Shown: piece by piece, positions 44,278 through 55,728 of the stretch
Numbering within the stretch: position 1 is the first letter of the stretch
How the letters are laid out: every line of letters begins with the position of its first letter
Assembly (NCBI GenBank): GCA_958510825.1
Contig: OY294046.1
Coordinates: forward strand, 43,222,656 to 43,286,655
DNA: 64,000 nucleotides
Origin: Brachypterus glaber
Lineage: Eukaryota; Arthropoda; Insecta; Coleoptera; Kateretidae
Direction: 5' to 3'
Program-made: the position numbers and the translations under genes
Notes under the pieces: generated by a model
What the model was told of the DNA's origin: nothing
The model's database searches: none
What the model saw: the letters and a program-made list of their open reading frames with translations, nothing else

Positions 44278-46515
44278 AATAAACGGAGATTTATGCTCTT
44301 CACTTCTGACTTAAAAGTTCTAAGTAAGATTGTTTGCTTGTTGCTTGGTTTGTTTATACGTTCCCTCTTATCTCTAAAAAATTTTGATGTTTTTCCTTTT
44401 TCTTAACTGAATTTGTTACAGATCACAATAAAATTTAACGAATTCTTCCTCATTTAAATAAAAAAAGAATACAGCTTTCTCAACAAAAATCTCGCTAGTG
44501 AGAAATACTATGAAAATTCTAAAGAAACTTGACCAAAAGGTGCAACTTTTGGGGTTAAAATAAATGTCCACTTTTATCACAGAAACAGGGGCCATAAATT
44601 ATGACCCTTAAAGGAGAACCTAAATTAAAAAAAAATTGTGATACATCATTTTAAGGCCCGTTTCAAAAAGTATTTTCAATTTTAATAATCTTTGGACGTA
44701 AAATTTACAATATTATGTTTTTGTTCCCAAGATGTTTAAGTTAAAAAAAATCATCAACAGCAACTCGCTGAGATGGAATAACAACTATAACTCTGCCATC
44801 AGATGATATGACAATTGCTTCTATCTAAATTATTTTAATCAGAGCATCAAATTTAAAGTGTGATACATCATTTTAAAGGAAAAATTTTATACTTTATCCT
44901 TATAGACCTTACAAAGTTTACGTGATACGTTCTTTTTGGCATAACGGCATAAAAGGCATAAAACGACTTTATAGTAGATTTATGCTCTTCACTTCTCACT
45001 TAAAAGTTCCAAGTAAAATTGTTTGCTTGTTGGTTACTTTGTTTATACGTTCCCTCATATCTCTAATCTGGAATAACAAATTTTGTTGTTTTTCCTTTTT
45101 CTTAACCGAATTTGTTACAGATCACATTAAAATTTAAAGAATTCTCCCTCCTTAAAATAACAAAAATCCGGTTTCTCAACAAAAATCTCGCTAATGAGAA
45201 ATACAATATACAGTGCGGTCCAAAAGTCACCCTCCCCCTTTTAACTTTTGAACGAGTTGAGATATCGACTTCAAATTTATAACTCTTAAATAAGATAACT
45301 TGAACTATCTTTTAGCATACATTTGATATTTTAAGCTCTTAAAATGTGGGCAGGGGAGCATGGGGGGACATTTTTTTAAATGGAAAGGGGGGTCGTGTGA
45401 TATATCATTTTAAAGCTTATAAAAATCTCTATTTAAGCTAACATTTTTAAATATTTTAAAAATGTTTTTTAAGGTTTTGATTTTTCAATTTTTTGTGCAA
45501 AAACATTCGATTTTTTAAGTTTTTTTTATAAATTTTTATTTATGTCAACTAAAATTAGTTTAAAAGTATAATTAACATTTTTTTATGATAAATTAGGCAT
45601 TTTTAAAAAATTATTTGTTTTTTTTAGAGTAATTTTGACATTAATACCCATTTTCATGCCCCATTTTAAAGCCAATTTTTTTTTTTAATTTAAAAATATG
45701 TAGTTAAATGGAAAATTTTATAAGCTTTAAAACGATGTATTACACGACCCCCCTTTTCATTTAAAAAAATGTGCCCCCATGCCCCCCTGCCCACATTTTA
45801 AGAGCTGAAAGTATTAAATATATGCTAAAAGTTAGTTTAAGTTGTCTTATTTAAAAGTTCCAAATTTGAAGTCGATATCTCAACTGGTTCAAAAGTTAAG
45901 AGGGGGGGGTGACTTTTGGACCGCTCTGTATATTTTTTTCCTTTTTCTTAACTGAGACTGTTATAGATCGCAATAAAATTTAAAGAATTATTTCTCATTT
46001 AAATTTAAAAAAAAATACAGCTTTCTCAACAAAAATCTTGCCAGTGAGAAATACAATGAAAATTCTAAAAGGACTTGACTTGACTTGGTGCAACTTTTGA
46101 GGTTAAAATAAATGTCTCCCTTTTTATCACAGGAACAGGGGCCATAAATTATGGCCCATAAAGGAACTTAAATTAAAAAAAAATGTGATATATCATTTTA
46201 AAGCCCGTTTTAAAAAGTATTTTTAATTTTAATAATCTTTGGACGTAAAATTTACAATATTATGTTTTGTTCCCAAGATGTTTAAGTTAAAAAAATCATC
46301 AACTCTAGCGACAGAATCTCGCTGAGATAGAATAACAACTATAATTCTGCCATCAGATGATATAACAATTGTTTATATCTTCTAAATTATTTTAATCAGA
46401 GCATCAAATTGAAAGTGTGATACATCGTTTTAAAGGAAAATTTTTATACTTTATCACTATAGACCTTACAAAGTTTACGTGATACGTTCTTTTTGGCTAT
46501 AACGGCATAAAACTA
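44278..46515. repeat. ~690-bp tandem repeat, about 2.2 units, interrupted by a MITE
   Basis: Unit 1 starts near 44278 ('tttatgctcttcacttctga') and unit 2 near 44970. Unit 2 stops at 45208, where a MITE begins. After the MITE (45931) a third partial unit starts from an earlier point of the unit ('cctttttcttaactgagact') and runs to about 46515 ('gtttacgtgatacgttcttt'). Units share 'ggggccataaattatg' and 'gtgatacatcattttaa'. The unit encodes nothing recognisable. Confidence 0.8.
45211..45928. mobile_element. TA-flanked foldback MITE, copy 1 (718 bp)
   Basis: The ends are CAGTGCGGTCCAAAAGTCAC and GTGACTTTTGGACCGCTCTG, with TA on both sides (45209-45210, 45929-45930). The two halves are complementary over their whole ~350-bp length ('gttgagatatcgacttcaaa' against 'gaagtcgatatctcaac'). 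The TA flanks and CAG..CTG ends suggest a Tc1/mariner-type element without transposase. It lies at a unit junction of the 690-bp tandem repeat. Confidence 0.88.
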
Positions 46516-46928
46516 ATCAATCTATTAAATACACAAATAGCTGCAGACAGGAAGATAAATACGCGTCATTAATACATCAATTTAGAAAACTAAATAAAAC
46601 AGCAGGAAATTTGTGATCAGGAAATTAGTTTTAATTTATTATTGCTTAATTTATTGCATTAATTAGTTTGCCTTAATTTATATATTAATTTTCCAGTGGA
46701 AAAAAGTTAATCTGATTTTTTTTTTAATTTATAGCCCTTTAAAGGGTTAACAAATGAACACGCAGAACAATTATTACTAAACTGTTTTCTATACTATAAG
46801 AAATATAGTTTTTATGCTAATAAAAAAAGCTCTATAAAAATAATTTGTTGGTTTGGTAGGTAAGGGGATAACGGACAAGTTTCTCATGTCGAAAATATAC
46901 GATTTTTTACACTTCTACTGCAAATATA

Positions 46929-47652
46929 CAGAGCGGTCCAAAAGTCACCCCCCCCCCTCTTAACTTTTGAACCAGTTGAGATATCGACTTCAAATTTGGA
47001 ACTTTTAAATAAGACAACTTAAACTATCTTTTAGCATATATTTAATACTTTCAGCTCTTAAAATGTGGGCAGGGGGACATGGGGGCACATTTTTTTAAAT
47101 GGAAAGGGGGTCGTGTAATACATCATTTTAAAGCTTATAAAATCCTCCATTTAACTCCTTTTTTTTTTAATTAAAAAAAAAAAATTGGGTTTAAAATGGG
47201 GTTGAAAATGGGTATTAATGTCAAAATTCCTCTAAAAAAAAACAAATATTTTTTTAAAAATGCCTAATTTCATCATAAAAAAATGTTAATTATACTTTTA
47301 AACTAATTTTAGTTGACATAAATAAAAATTTATAAAAAAAAACTTAAAAAATCGAATGTTTTAGCAAAAAAAATTGAAAAATCAAAACCTTAAAAAACAT
47401 TTTTAAAAAATTTAAAAATGTTAGTTTAAATAGAGAATTTTATTAGCTTTCAAATGATATATCACACGACCCCCTTTCCATTTAAAAAAAGTCCCATCAT
47501 GCCCCCCTGCCCACATTTTAAGAGCTGAAAATATCAATTATATGCTAAAAGATAGTTTAAGTTGTCTTATTTAAGAGTTCTAAATTTGAAGTCGATATCT
47601 CAACTCGTTCAAAAGTTAAAAGGGGGGGGGGGGTGACTTTTGGACCGCACTG
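46929..47652. mobile_element. TA-flanked foldback MITE, copy 2 (724 bp)
   Basis: It has the same structure and ends as copy 1, in the opposite orientation (CAGAGCGG.. on the left, ..CCGCACTG on the right), flanked by TA (46927-46928, 47653-47654). C and G homopolymers next to the ends (8-10 bases) are longer than in copy 1. Confidence 0.88.
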
Positions 47653-47761
47653 TATAGTTTTTAGATATTCAACCTTTGTTTTAGAATTTTTTATAACTCT
47701 TTTGTTGAATTTTTAAATAGTATATTCTGTAACAAGTTTGATGCATATTTCGAACGAATGG

Positions 47762-47815
47762 ATGTTTGTCACCCGAGCCGCGGCAGCGGCGCGGGGGCGG
47801 CCCACGAGTGAGGAA
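47762..47815. other. Short GC-rich patch in AT-rich DNA
   Basis: About 54 bases reading 'cacccgagccgcggcagcgg' and 'cgcgggggcggcccacgagt' are roughly 80% G+C in surroundings of about 25-30%. It holds several CpG pairs and a 'ccgcggcagcggcgcgg' imperfect mirror. No frame or repeat partner was found. It could be a fragment of an element or of foreign origin. Confidence 0.5.
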
Positions 47816-47989
47816 TAGCCATTCTACATGTGCAGACTACTTTTTCTACGACTTAAGTTTTATACATTTATATTTTTATATAAATTATATAATAACTAAA
47901 AATTTTAATAAAAAACAATAATTTACATACAATAATTTAATTTTCATCTAATAATTTAATATTTTATGGTAAATTGTGTATATTTCGTT

Positions 47990-48115
47990 GATTTAGCTAA
48001 AAATAAAATCGTTACGTTATGTGTCACATACCGTCATCCGCTTAAGGAATGTGCTACATACCGTAAGAGTTTTCATATACCATCATCCGCTTACGGAATG
48101 TGCTATATACCGTAA
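47990..48115. repeat. ~53-bp tandem duplication
   Basis: 'cataccgtcatccgcttaag' with 'gaatgtgctacataccgtaa' and 'gagtttt' is repeated at once with few changes. Each unit holds an inverted 'ccgcttaagg'-like core and the sequence TACCGTAAGAG. Confidence 0.75.
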
Positions 48116-48656
48116 GAGTTTTTTGTGCAATTTGACTTTTTGACATTCTAAAACAGTCGTAAAAAAATTATTTTATTTATACATATCATACAGTAAAATG
48201 TCCATTTTGTGCATTATAAAAGCAACCAATACGAAAATGATTTTATACCAAGTGTCCTAAAAACATCCGGATTTCGACGATAATGGGACATTAGCCAAAT
48301 TTTTATAATTTTGTAAAATATTGACCCTTGCATCGTTGGAATATATTAAACGCAAATAGCTCTATCAAGAAAATAAAAAGTAATAAAATTTTTCTTTAAA
48401 ATCACAAAGACCATATTTTTTTGTTTTACTCAGACTCATACCAAGGTATATAGGATATATTACCCATAAAAGTAGATTCTTGGTAGGTGTATGAGTTAAA
48501 AAAGAGTTTTATGTACCGTATTTAGTTGCTTAATTTTTTTTATGTGCCGTATTTAGTTGCTTAATTCAAATAGTGAGGAAGTTAGAGCGACTGGTTGAAT
48601 GATTGCAACTGAATATTCAGTTACAAATGGATAGGACGTTATGATCCTATACAAAT

Positions 48657-49873
48657 TAGTGTTGCCGCCTAAGGCCAATCGTCTCGCTATCGTCTCGTTA
48701 TCGTTGAACAGAACGATAGCGAGAGGTGGAAAAATATCGTATCGTTGTAACGATAACGAGAGGCCTCTCGCCCGTAACGAGACCGAAGCGAGAGCGATAA
48801 CTATCGTACAGTTAAAGGCAGTTGAATGTTGAAGCCACCTAAAATCTGATAAAAATATTTTACACAAACGTCATTATTTAATTTTGAAATTTAATGATTT
48901 TTAAAATGCAAATATATTCTTTAATAGGCATTATGGAGCATACATTAGCCCATTATAAAAGGCTTTTATCTTTTAAAATCTTATCGCAGGCAGAAACTGC
49001 TTCAACATTATCCTATTTTTATAGCATATATAATAAAAATATAAACTCCTGGCAGTTTGCACTAAGTACCTTATTAGGCTTATAGTAAGTACGGTAGTAT
49101 CTGACTAATACGAGGGGTAATTTAAAAGAAGGCAAAAGACCAGAGCTGCTGTTAGTAGAATTTGAGTGCTAAAAATCAATGTTAATAGTCTTTATATATT
49201 TTGCTTTCTCGTTTTTACTTTCTCATAAAGAAAGTATTGTGATAGAAAAAAAAGCAAACATTTTTTTACCTAAATCATCTTATTTTTTCCTGAAACGCTG
49301 AGAGGTAAAAATGGAAAGCAAAATATATTAAGTATTAAAATTGATTTTTAGCACTCAAATCCTACTAACAGCAGCTCTGGCCTTTTTTACTTCTTTTAAA
49401 TTACCCCTCGTATTAGTCAAATACTACCGTACTTACTATAAAGTTAATTAGGTACTTAGTGCAACTGCCAGGAGTTCATATTTTTATCTGCTATAAAAAT
49501 AGGATAATGTTGAAGCAGTTTTTGCCTGCGATACGATTTAAAAAGATAAAAGCCTTTTATAATGGTCACATTTATGCAGCAAAATATCACTTTACAAAGA
49601 TATAGGCATTTTAGTAATTTTTGACATATTTTTTTTAAATATGACATTGAGTAAAATTCATTTAACTAATATTAGATGGCTGAAATATTGAACTTTTACG
49701 CTGGAACGACAAGTATCGTTATCGCGAGAGGTAGGCGAGGTAGGCGATAACGAGAGGCCTCTCGTTATCGTTTGTGCGAGACTATAATTTTTGAACTATT
49801 GCATCGTAGTTGCGATACGAGAGATATTTATTTTATTATTTATTTATAACTATCGCTTTAGGCGTCAACACTA
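48657..49873. mobile_element. hAT-like foldback element, copy 1 (1,217 bp)
   Basis: The terminal inverted repeats are TAGTGTTGCCGCCTAA and (reversed) TAGTGTTGACGCCTAA. An exact 8-bp target duplication ATACAAAT flanks it (48649-48656, 49874-49881). Eight-base duplications and YARNG-type ends are the mark of hAT transposons. The subterminal 150-200 bp on both sides are packed with CTCTCG, TATCG and CGATAACGAGAGG motifs, possible transposase sites. The interior is also a foldback ('acgaggggtaatttaaaaga' against its mirror). No transposase is encoded; the 63-codon frames inside are chance. Confidence 0.88.
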
Positions 49874-49921
49874 ATACAAATGTACTTTAATTTTTGTTAA
49901 AAACACTACTAAAGTCACGTA

Positions 49922-50024
49922 CAGCTCGCCAAACTTAGGATGAGACGTGGAAAACTGGTGAATGCGAACTAGGGGGGCGTGTCCACTTTTAAAAACTCAA
50001 GTCTCATCGAAGTTTGACAAGCTG
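49922..50024. mobile_element. 103-bp TA-flanked MITE
   Basis: The ends CAGCTCGCCAAACTTAGGAT and TCGAAGTTTGACAAGCTG are inverted and are flanked by TA (within GTAC on both sides). Comparison with 63390-63400, where GTAC is followed directly by 'ttttatatttaaggacgg', shows the empty site. Confidence 0.85.
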
Positions 50025-50662
50025 TACTTTAATATTTAAGAACGGACATGAAATGTTGCGTGTTTTTAACAAAAATTAAAGTACACTTGTATAGGATAAT
50101 AACTTCCGATTTCCTATCCATTTGTAGCTGAAGATTCAGTTTACTTTTAACAGTGCATCTCATATTTCCCCAACTTTGTAGTCCGAATTTCATCGTTCGA
50201 TTTACCGCGTCATTCTTATTGCCGAAGTTTCGGGTTATCGCTATAATACTGTATGAGCAATTTAGTAAAATTAATTAGGACTTTATTTTATATTTTCTTT
50301 TATGACCGTGGAAACTGTACTGCAATTACGGTATTTATATAGGAACGGTAATTAAATAATAAATGCAGATGAAAATTTTCACTCGCATTCTTGAAACACA
50401 AATAGGTAAGAAATAATTAATTCCCATAATTTTGCATTCGCATACAAACACCGTAATAACGAATTTATGACCTTATTGAAAATTTTTAATTAGCTGCAGT
50501 TATAAATAAATTTTAATTAACAATACGCAGATACTCAAAAGAAAAAATCATAAAGTCTAATTATAATTTAAAAAAAAATTATGTTTTTTTAGAGAAAGAT
50601 ATTAATTTCATACACATGGACCGAAAGTGAAACAAAACTTTATCCCGAAAGAACACTTTATA

Positions 50663-52670
50663 CAGTGATTTAGAAATAAGGTACAAAATTATAAGGGGTG
50701 TTTCTAGGTCCAAAAATATGAAAAAAAGCTCCAATAAAGGTTTGTAAAAAAAACGAGCCCTAAGGAAGTTTGGACCCTCACCTAAAAAGTGGTTTTTATT
50801 TTTAAATATTAAAATATTTCTGGAACTCTATAAGGGAACGTTCAAGTATTACGTAACTCAAATTTTGATAATTTTGGACTTCTTTTCTGTAGAGTTTTTG
50901 AAATTTTCTAAGTAAAATATGATTCTTTAGTTAAAAATACATAAAAAAGGTAGTCTTTATGTAACACCGTAGGGCCAACCGTTTTCGAGAAAAAAAAGAG
51001 GCAACTTCATGTTCTGAGCATTAAAAACATAAACTAAAAAATGCACCAATAAAAATATAATGCATGTTGATTCTACATTAAAAACTGTGAAAAAAGCTCT
51101 TATACATCTAGGTTCGAAAATCAGTTTTAAGAGTAGCCTCTACAGCCTCTTAAAGAATAACACATTTTAAGGGATCGTAGCTCCCTTAAAAGAGATTTGT
51201 GGATTTTTTACGGGAATTTCCTATTCCTATTTTGGATGCTCAGAAGCTGAAATTTTCTCTTTTACTGCAACGGTTGGCCCTACGGTATTACAAAGAGTAG
51301 TATTGCCGCCTAAAGCGATAGTTATAGCCAATAAATACCTCTCGTATCGCAACTACGATGCGATAGTTCAAAAATTATCGTCTCGCAAAAAGTCCAAACG
51401 AGAGGCCTCTCGTTATCGCCTACCTCTCGCCTACCTCTCGCGATAACGATACTTATCGTTCCAGCGTAAAAGTTGAATATTTCAGCCATCTAATATTAGT
51501 TAAAGGAATTTTACACAAACAGTGTTTATATATTTTGCTTTCCCATGTTTACTTTCTCATAAAGAAAAAGGAAAAAAATAATATAAAATTACATCTGCAT
51601 CCCAAATTTTAAATATCTAGCTCAAAGCTTTCTTAAGTCTTAAAACAGACCGACAAACATATTTTTTTGATTATTTTGATTTTTCTCGACCTTTCAGGAA
51701 AACATAAGATGATTTAAGCAAAAAAATGTTTAATTTGTTTTCTATGACAATACTTTCTTTATGGGAAAGCAAAATATATAAACAATGTTAAAATTGATGT
51801 TTAGCACTCAAATCCTACAAACACCAGGAATTTTTGCCTTCTTTTAAATTACCCCTCGTATTAGTAAAATACTACCGTACTTACTATAGTCCTAGTTAGA
51901 TACTTAGTGCATCTGCCAGGAGTTCATATTTTTGTATCTGCTATAAAAATAGGACAATGTTAAAGCGGTTCCTGCCTGCGATATGATTTTAAAAGATAAA
52001 AGCCTTGTATAATGTGCTAGTGTATGATGCATAATGCCTATTAAAGAATATATTTGCATTTTAAAAATTATTAAATTCAAAAATTAAATAATGACGTTTG
52101 TGTCAAATATTTTTATCTGATTTTAGGTGGCTTCAACATTCGACTGTCTCTGACTGTACGATAGTTATCGCTCTCGCGTCGGTCTCGTTACGGGCGAGAG
52201 GCCTCTTTATCGTTACAACGATACGATATTTTTTCACCTCTCGCTATCGTTCTGTCCAACGATAACGAGACGATAGCGAGACGATAGGCCTTAGGCGGCA
52301 ATACTAACAAAGAGTACGTTTTTTATGTATTTTTAACTAAAGAATCATATTTTATTAAGAAAATGTTAACAAATCTACAAATAAAAAAGACTGAGACAAA
52401 AAGTGACATCGCCCCCCATTTTGAAGGTCCCTTGTAAAATTTACATAAAAGAATAGCATTTATCATAACTAGGGCATATGAAAAAAATCGTTTCCCGAGT
52501 TCATGGGTTTCCAGATATATTAAAAAAAAAACATTTCAGATATACCCTTAGCAGGGTAGTAACTCCCTTAGGGCTTATTTCCGGACCAACCTTTATAGGA
52601 ACTTTTTTTTCGTATTTTTGGACCTAGAATCACCTATTAAAATTTTGTACCTTATTTCTGAATCACCCTG
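50663..52670. mobile_element. TA-flanked foldback split by a hAT-like element
   Basis: The ends CAGTGATTTAGAAATAAGGT and ACCTTATTTCTGAATCACCC plus TG are inverted and flanked by TA (50661-50662, 52671-52672). Arms match along their length, for example 'gattctttagttaaaaatac' near 50920 against 'gtatttttaactaaagaatc' near 52327, and 'gggccaaccgtt' against 'aacggttggccc'. Without the hAT copy and one target duplication it is about 991 bp. A solitary end of the GGGAACGTTC MITE family lies in its left arm (about 50836-50860). Confidence 0.85.
51298..52306. mobile_element. hAT-like foldback element, copy 2 (1,009 bp)
   Basis: The ends are TAGTATTGCCGCCTAAAGCG and its partner (reversed) TAGTATTGCCGCCTAAGGCC. 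The exact 8-bp duplication ACAAAGAG flanks it (51290-51297, 52307-52314). It lies in the opposite orientation to copy 1, 1.4 kb away, and lacks part of the interior. The CTCTCG and CGATAACGAGA subterminal motifs are shared. It has no transposase and must depend on a related autonomous element elsewhere. Confidence 0.9.
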
Positions 52671-52672
52671 TA

Positions 52673-55242
52673 CATACACATTTTGTTTGATGTCAATAAT
52701 TGATATAACATAACCTTAAAGACAAAGTTATTTTTATTTCCAGACCTTTTAAAAAACAATTTTATGCATGAACCCTTAATTTGATTTTGTGACGTCACTA
52801 GTTATAGGGTTTTATTTTTAATGCTGATTGCATTAAAGACTGGAAAACAAAACTTATCAAGTAATGTACCATTTTAGGTTTGTTAAACATGTTAAGCATT
52901 ACATATTAAATTGTATTAATAGGTAACCTTATTTTGACCCAATTTTGACCTTTAGTTTGGATATATTATTTAAAATTTTAAAGTATTTCCATTACAAAAT
53001 TATTTTTTTTTACAATTCACATTATATTTTTAACATAATATGGTTATAATTTCATTAATATATTAAAGATTTATGGCATTCATAAAAAAATACGTCAAAG
53101 TGACGGTCACAAAAATTTCTCATTCACCAATTTTTAAAGAAAGTTAGATTGCAACGTTGCCACATAAAACTGTTAGTTACAATTCGGCCCTCTTTTAGGC
53201 ATTGATAAATATAATGTTCCTTATATGTTATTTAATATCTTATTCTTAACAATTTCTATTATTTTCACGTTCATAATATTATCCTTAAGCTTTTTAGACC
53301 TTTTAGTGGTCAGTATTATTTCCTGAAGCTGGTATCAATTTCGGAGCCTAAAAAACAATCAGCAATTTATAAGGAGATATAAATTACATAACAGAAAAAT
53401 AATACCAAGTACCTAATATAAAAATATGCTTCGTTATAAAATGATAACTTTGGTCATTATTTGGCTCTTGGTCTTATTAGGAACGCGAAACTTATTTGGG
53501 CAGGTGACGTTATTGTTCCTTCTTTGTAATATTAATAATATCAGTCCATTCTACTTGTTATTTATTTTATTTTTATATTTTATTTTGAATGTAATTTTAA
53601 ATTCTAAAAATTTTTAGGTGCCAATAAAGTATATATCAAGTAAAACAGCTGCCATTTTTATTTAAATATTTTTTTTAAGTACCTACTACTTAGCTTTGAA
53701 TTAATTTCTATTACTACTATTAAAAATTCTTAGAATTTTGTAGTAACTAGAATGAAATTTCTGTATTCATAAAGGTAATTAAATAATAAATACAGATGAA
53801 AATTTTCACAGCCATTCTTGAAATATAAATAGGTAAGGATAATTAATTTCCATAATTTCGCGTTTAAAGTACAAACACGGTATTAACATATAAACACGGT
53901 TTTCCCCTGCTAAATTCAGATAAAAAAATTGACAAACGAAACGAACAACGGATCCTTGTAGAGGAGGGTCTGGATATTATAGTGAAATCCTAGATGTTTT
54001 TTATTTGGGAGGTAATTATAACATTTCTTCAGTAGGAACCAAATTTAACAATCAAAAAGGAAAACAAATTTTTATATGCGTTAATGCCTTTTAGGCTATT
54101 TGGTGAAATTTTATTTTGTTGAATTAGTTTATCAGATTAGACTTTCTAGCGACAGATTATATAGTTTTACTAAAATCTGAGAATAATTTTGGTAAATCAC
54201 ACTCTCCGAGGAGCTTTTCTAGATGTATACTTAAATCGAATGTTGTTATTCCTTTAACCGTTTTGGAACCCCCAACAAAAAAATTTGTCTCTAACTAAAA
54301 TTGACAAATAATCAGTGTTTGACGTCTAATTAAAAATACTCCAAGTTATTTTTTTAAATTTTAAGCATTATCTCCCAAAAACGAATTTCTGGTATTTCTA
54401 CAATATCCAGGCATTTTTTTACAAAGATCCATCCTCCCTCTTCTTTGTGAATTTTGTAAATCTAAATTTAGCTGGGGAACACCGTGTAAAGTACTTATAA
54501 CAATAAATTTAACTTTAAAATTTAATTTGTTAGGTACTATAATAAATAATAATTAAAATCTGAGCTTTTAGGATTATTAAAAGAAATATAGGTACAAGGG
54601 CATATAATTATGGAAAATTGTGGATTAAAAATCAGCTCATGAAATTTAATAGTAGATTACAGGTCGACTCGGAAAATAGTACCGAGATAATTTATAGGTC
54701 GAGGAAAAGTATCATTTTCCGGGAGACCTGTATACTATTTTATTCACAACTGTTTTTATTTAAAAATAAAGTACCAATTTTTTTGAAACCTAGATGTTTG
54801 AATTCAAATAAAGAAAATAATACTATAATACTTAGTTTTTTAGTTCTTTTCATATTTACCACAAATATATTTTCTGCATTTCACAATAAAAGCACAATCA
54901 TATAAAACTAAAGTTTCACATACGCGTGACCCAAAAAAGCATCAACAACAAAAATTTGTTAAGAGCTCTCAAGACACCGTATAAAATTTATTATCCTTCA
55001 CAGTCTCAAAAGTAAAAAACATTGGCTAAAACTGTACATTTAAGTTTTTAAACGAAATGTATTAGATTATATTAGCATTAATAATAAAATTTTAATCGAT
55101 GGCGCCATCTAGCGGAAATTATAGATTTAAATTGCAGACCAATAATAATTAGGATACTGGTCTCTATTTTTCATTACAGGTCAGGTCCAGGCGTGGAAAA
55201 CAGTGGGACAAGAAATCGCTTACTTTCCAAACATGTATTAAT
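52673..55242. other. AT-rich DNA, only small repeat pieces
   Basis: 'agtagattacaggtcgactc' plus 'ggaaaatagta' at about 54648-54680 recurs at about 55549-55580 and shares 'attttccgggagacctgtat' symmetry, so it is probably a MITE remnant. The hydrophobic 63-codon frame at 53426 and the 95-codon frame at 54618 show no homology I recognise and are not called. A 'gatggcgccatct' palindrome lies near 55100. Confidence 0.4.
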
Positions 55243-55253
55243 ACATGTAATGT

Positions 55254-55505
55254 GGGAGGCATAGCGTAGTGGCTAGCGCGTATGCATAGCAAGTCTACTA
55301 TCGTGAGTTCGATTCTCACTGGCGCCGATTTGCCTTTTTCAGTTAATTAATAATTGAAATTTGGCGAAGGCGATAAGTGAAACGGACACTCCCTAGAAAC
55401 TGGTTCGAAAGTCAGTATAAGCCGGTGGTTCCCTCTACTACTAGCCCACACAAGTCCTGGACTTAGGGGATGCTTAATTAAGTAGAATAGTACGAGGTTA
55501 AACAA
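55254..55505 (+). mobile_element. tRNA-derived SINE with exact 11-bp target duplication
   Basis: The tRNA-like head has an A box ('atagcgtagtggctagcgcg') and a B box ('tgagttcgattctcact'), then a body with 'ttcgaaagtcagtataagcc', 'ctactactagcccacacaag' and 'tcctggacttaggggatgct', ending 'gaggttaaaca'. ACATGTAATGT flanks it (55243-55253, 55506-55516). It is the best-preserved of three copies of this family here (others at 28150-28605 and 40938-41194). It would be transcribed by RNA polymerase III and moved by a LINE. Confidence 0.9.
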
Positions 55506-55728
55506 ACATGTAATGTAATGTATGTATTACATATACAGTTGCGAATAATAGTAGATTACAGGTCGGCTCGGAAAATAGTACTTTTCCAAGACCTTATTAA
55601 CCCCTTCCGCTCCATTGTATCCACGTATGGATATTTGTAGGTATAGCAAAATATACCACAGTATCCCCACTTGGATATTTGTTTACGAAATTTTCAATAT
55701 ATTACACCACACCAGATTAAAATTTATA

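Larger units (their letters stand above)
48605..50165. mobile_element. TATACAAATGTACTTTAATT MITE with two nested insertions
   Basis: The element is recognised from its copies at 63147-63525: 'atacaaatgtactttaattt' with 'ttgttaaaaacacta', 'taaagtcacgta', 'ggacggacatgaaa' and its mirrored end 'taaagtacacttgtatagga'. Here a hAT-like element (48657-49873) sits in its ATACAAAT and a TA-flanked MITE (49922-50024) sits in its GTAC. Left of the hAT copy is 'gttacaaatggataggacgt', the linking hairpin half also present at 63271-63327. Confidence 0.75.

Noticed and set aside
47990..48115. Operator-like or riboswitch-like structure
   Set aside because: The paired TACCGTAAGAG units are an ordinary short tandem duplication, without a gene nearby to regulate.
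53426..53617. 63-codon hydrophobic frame resembling a small membrane protein
   Set aside because: T-rich DNA produces such Leu/Phe/Ile-rich frames by chance. There is no promoter, exon or repeat context to support it.
55254..55330. Functional tRNA gene
   Set aside because: The A and B boxes are present, but the acceptor stem and anticodon arm do not fold as a standard tRNA, and the sequence continues into a SINE body with target duplications.
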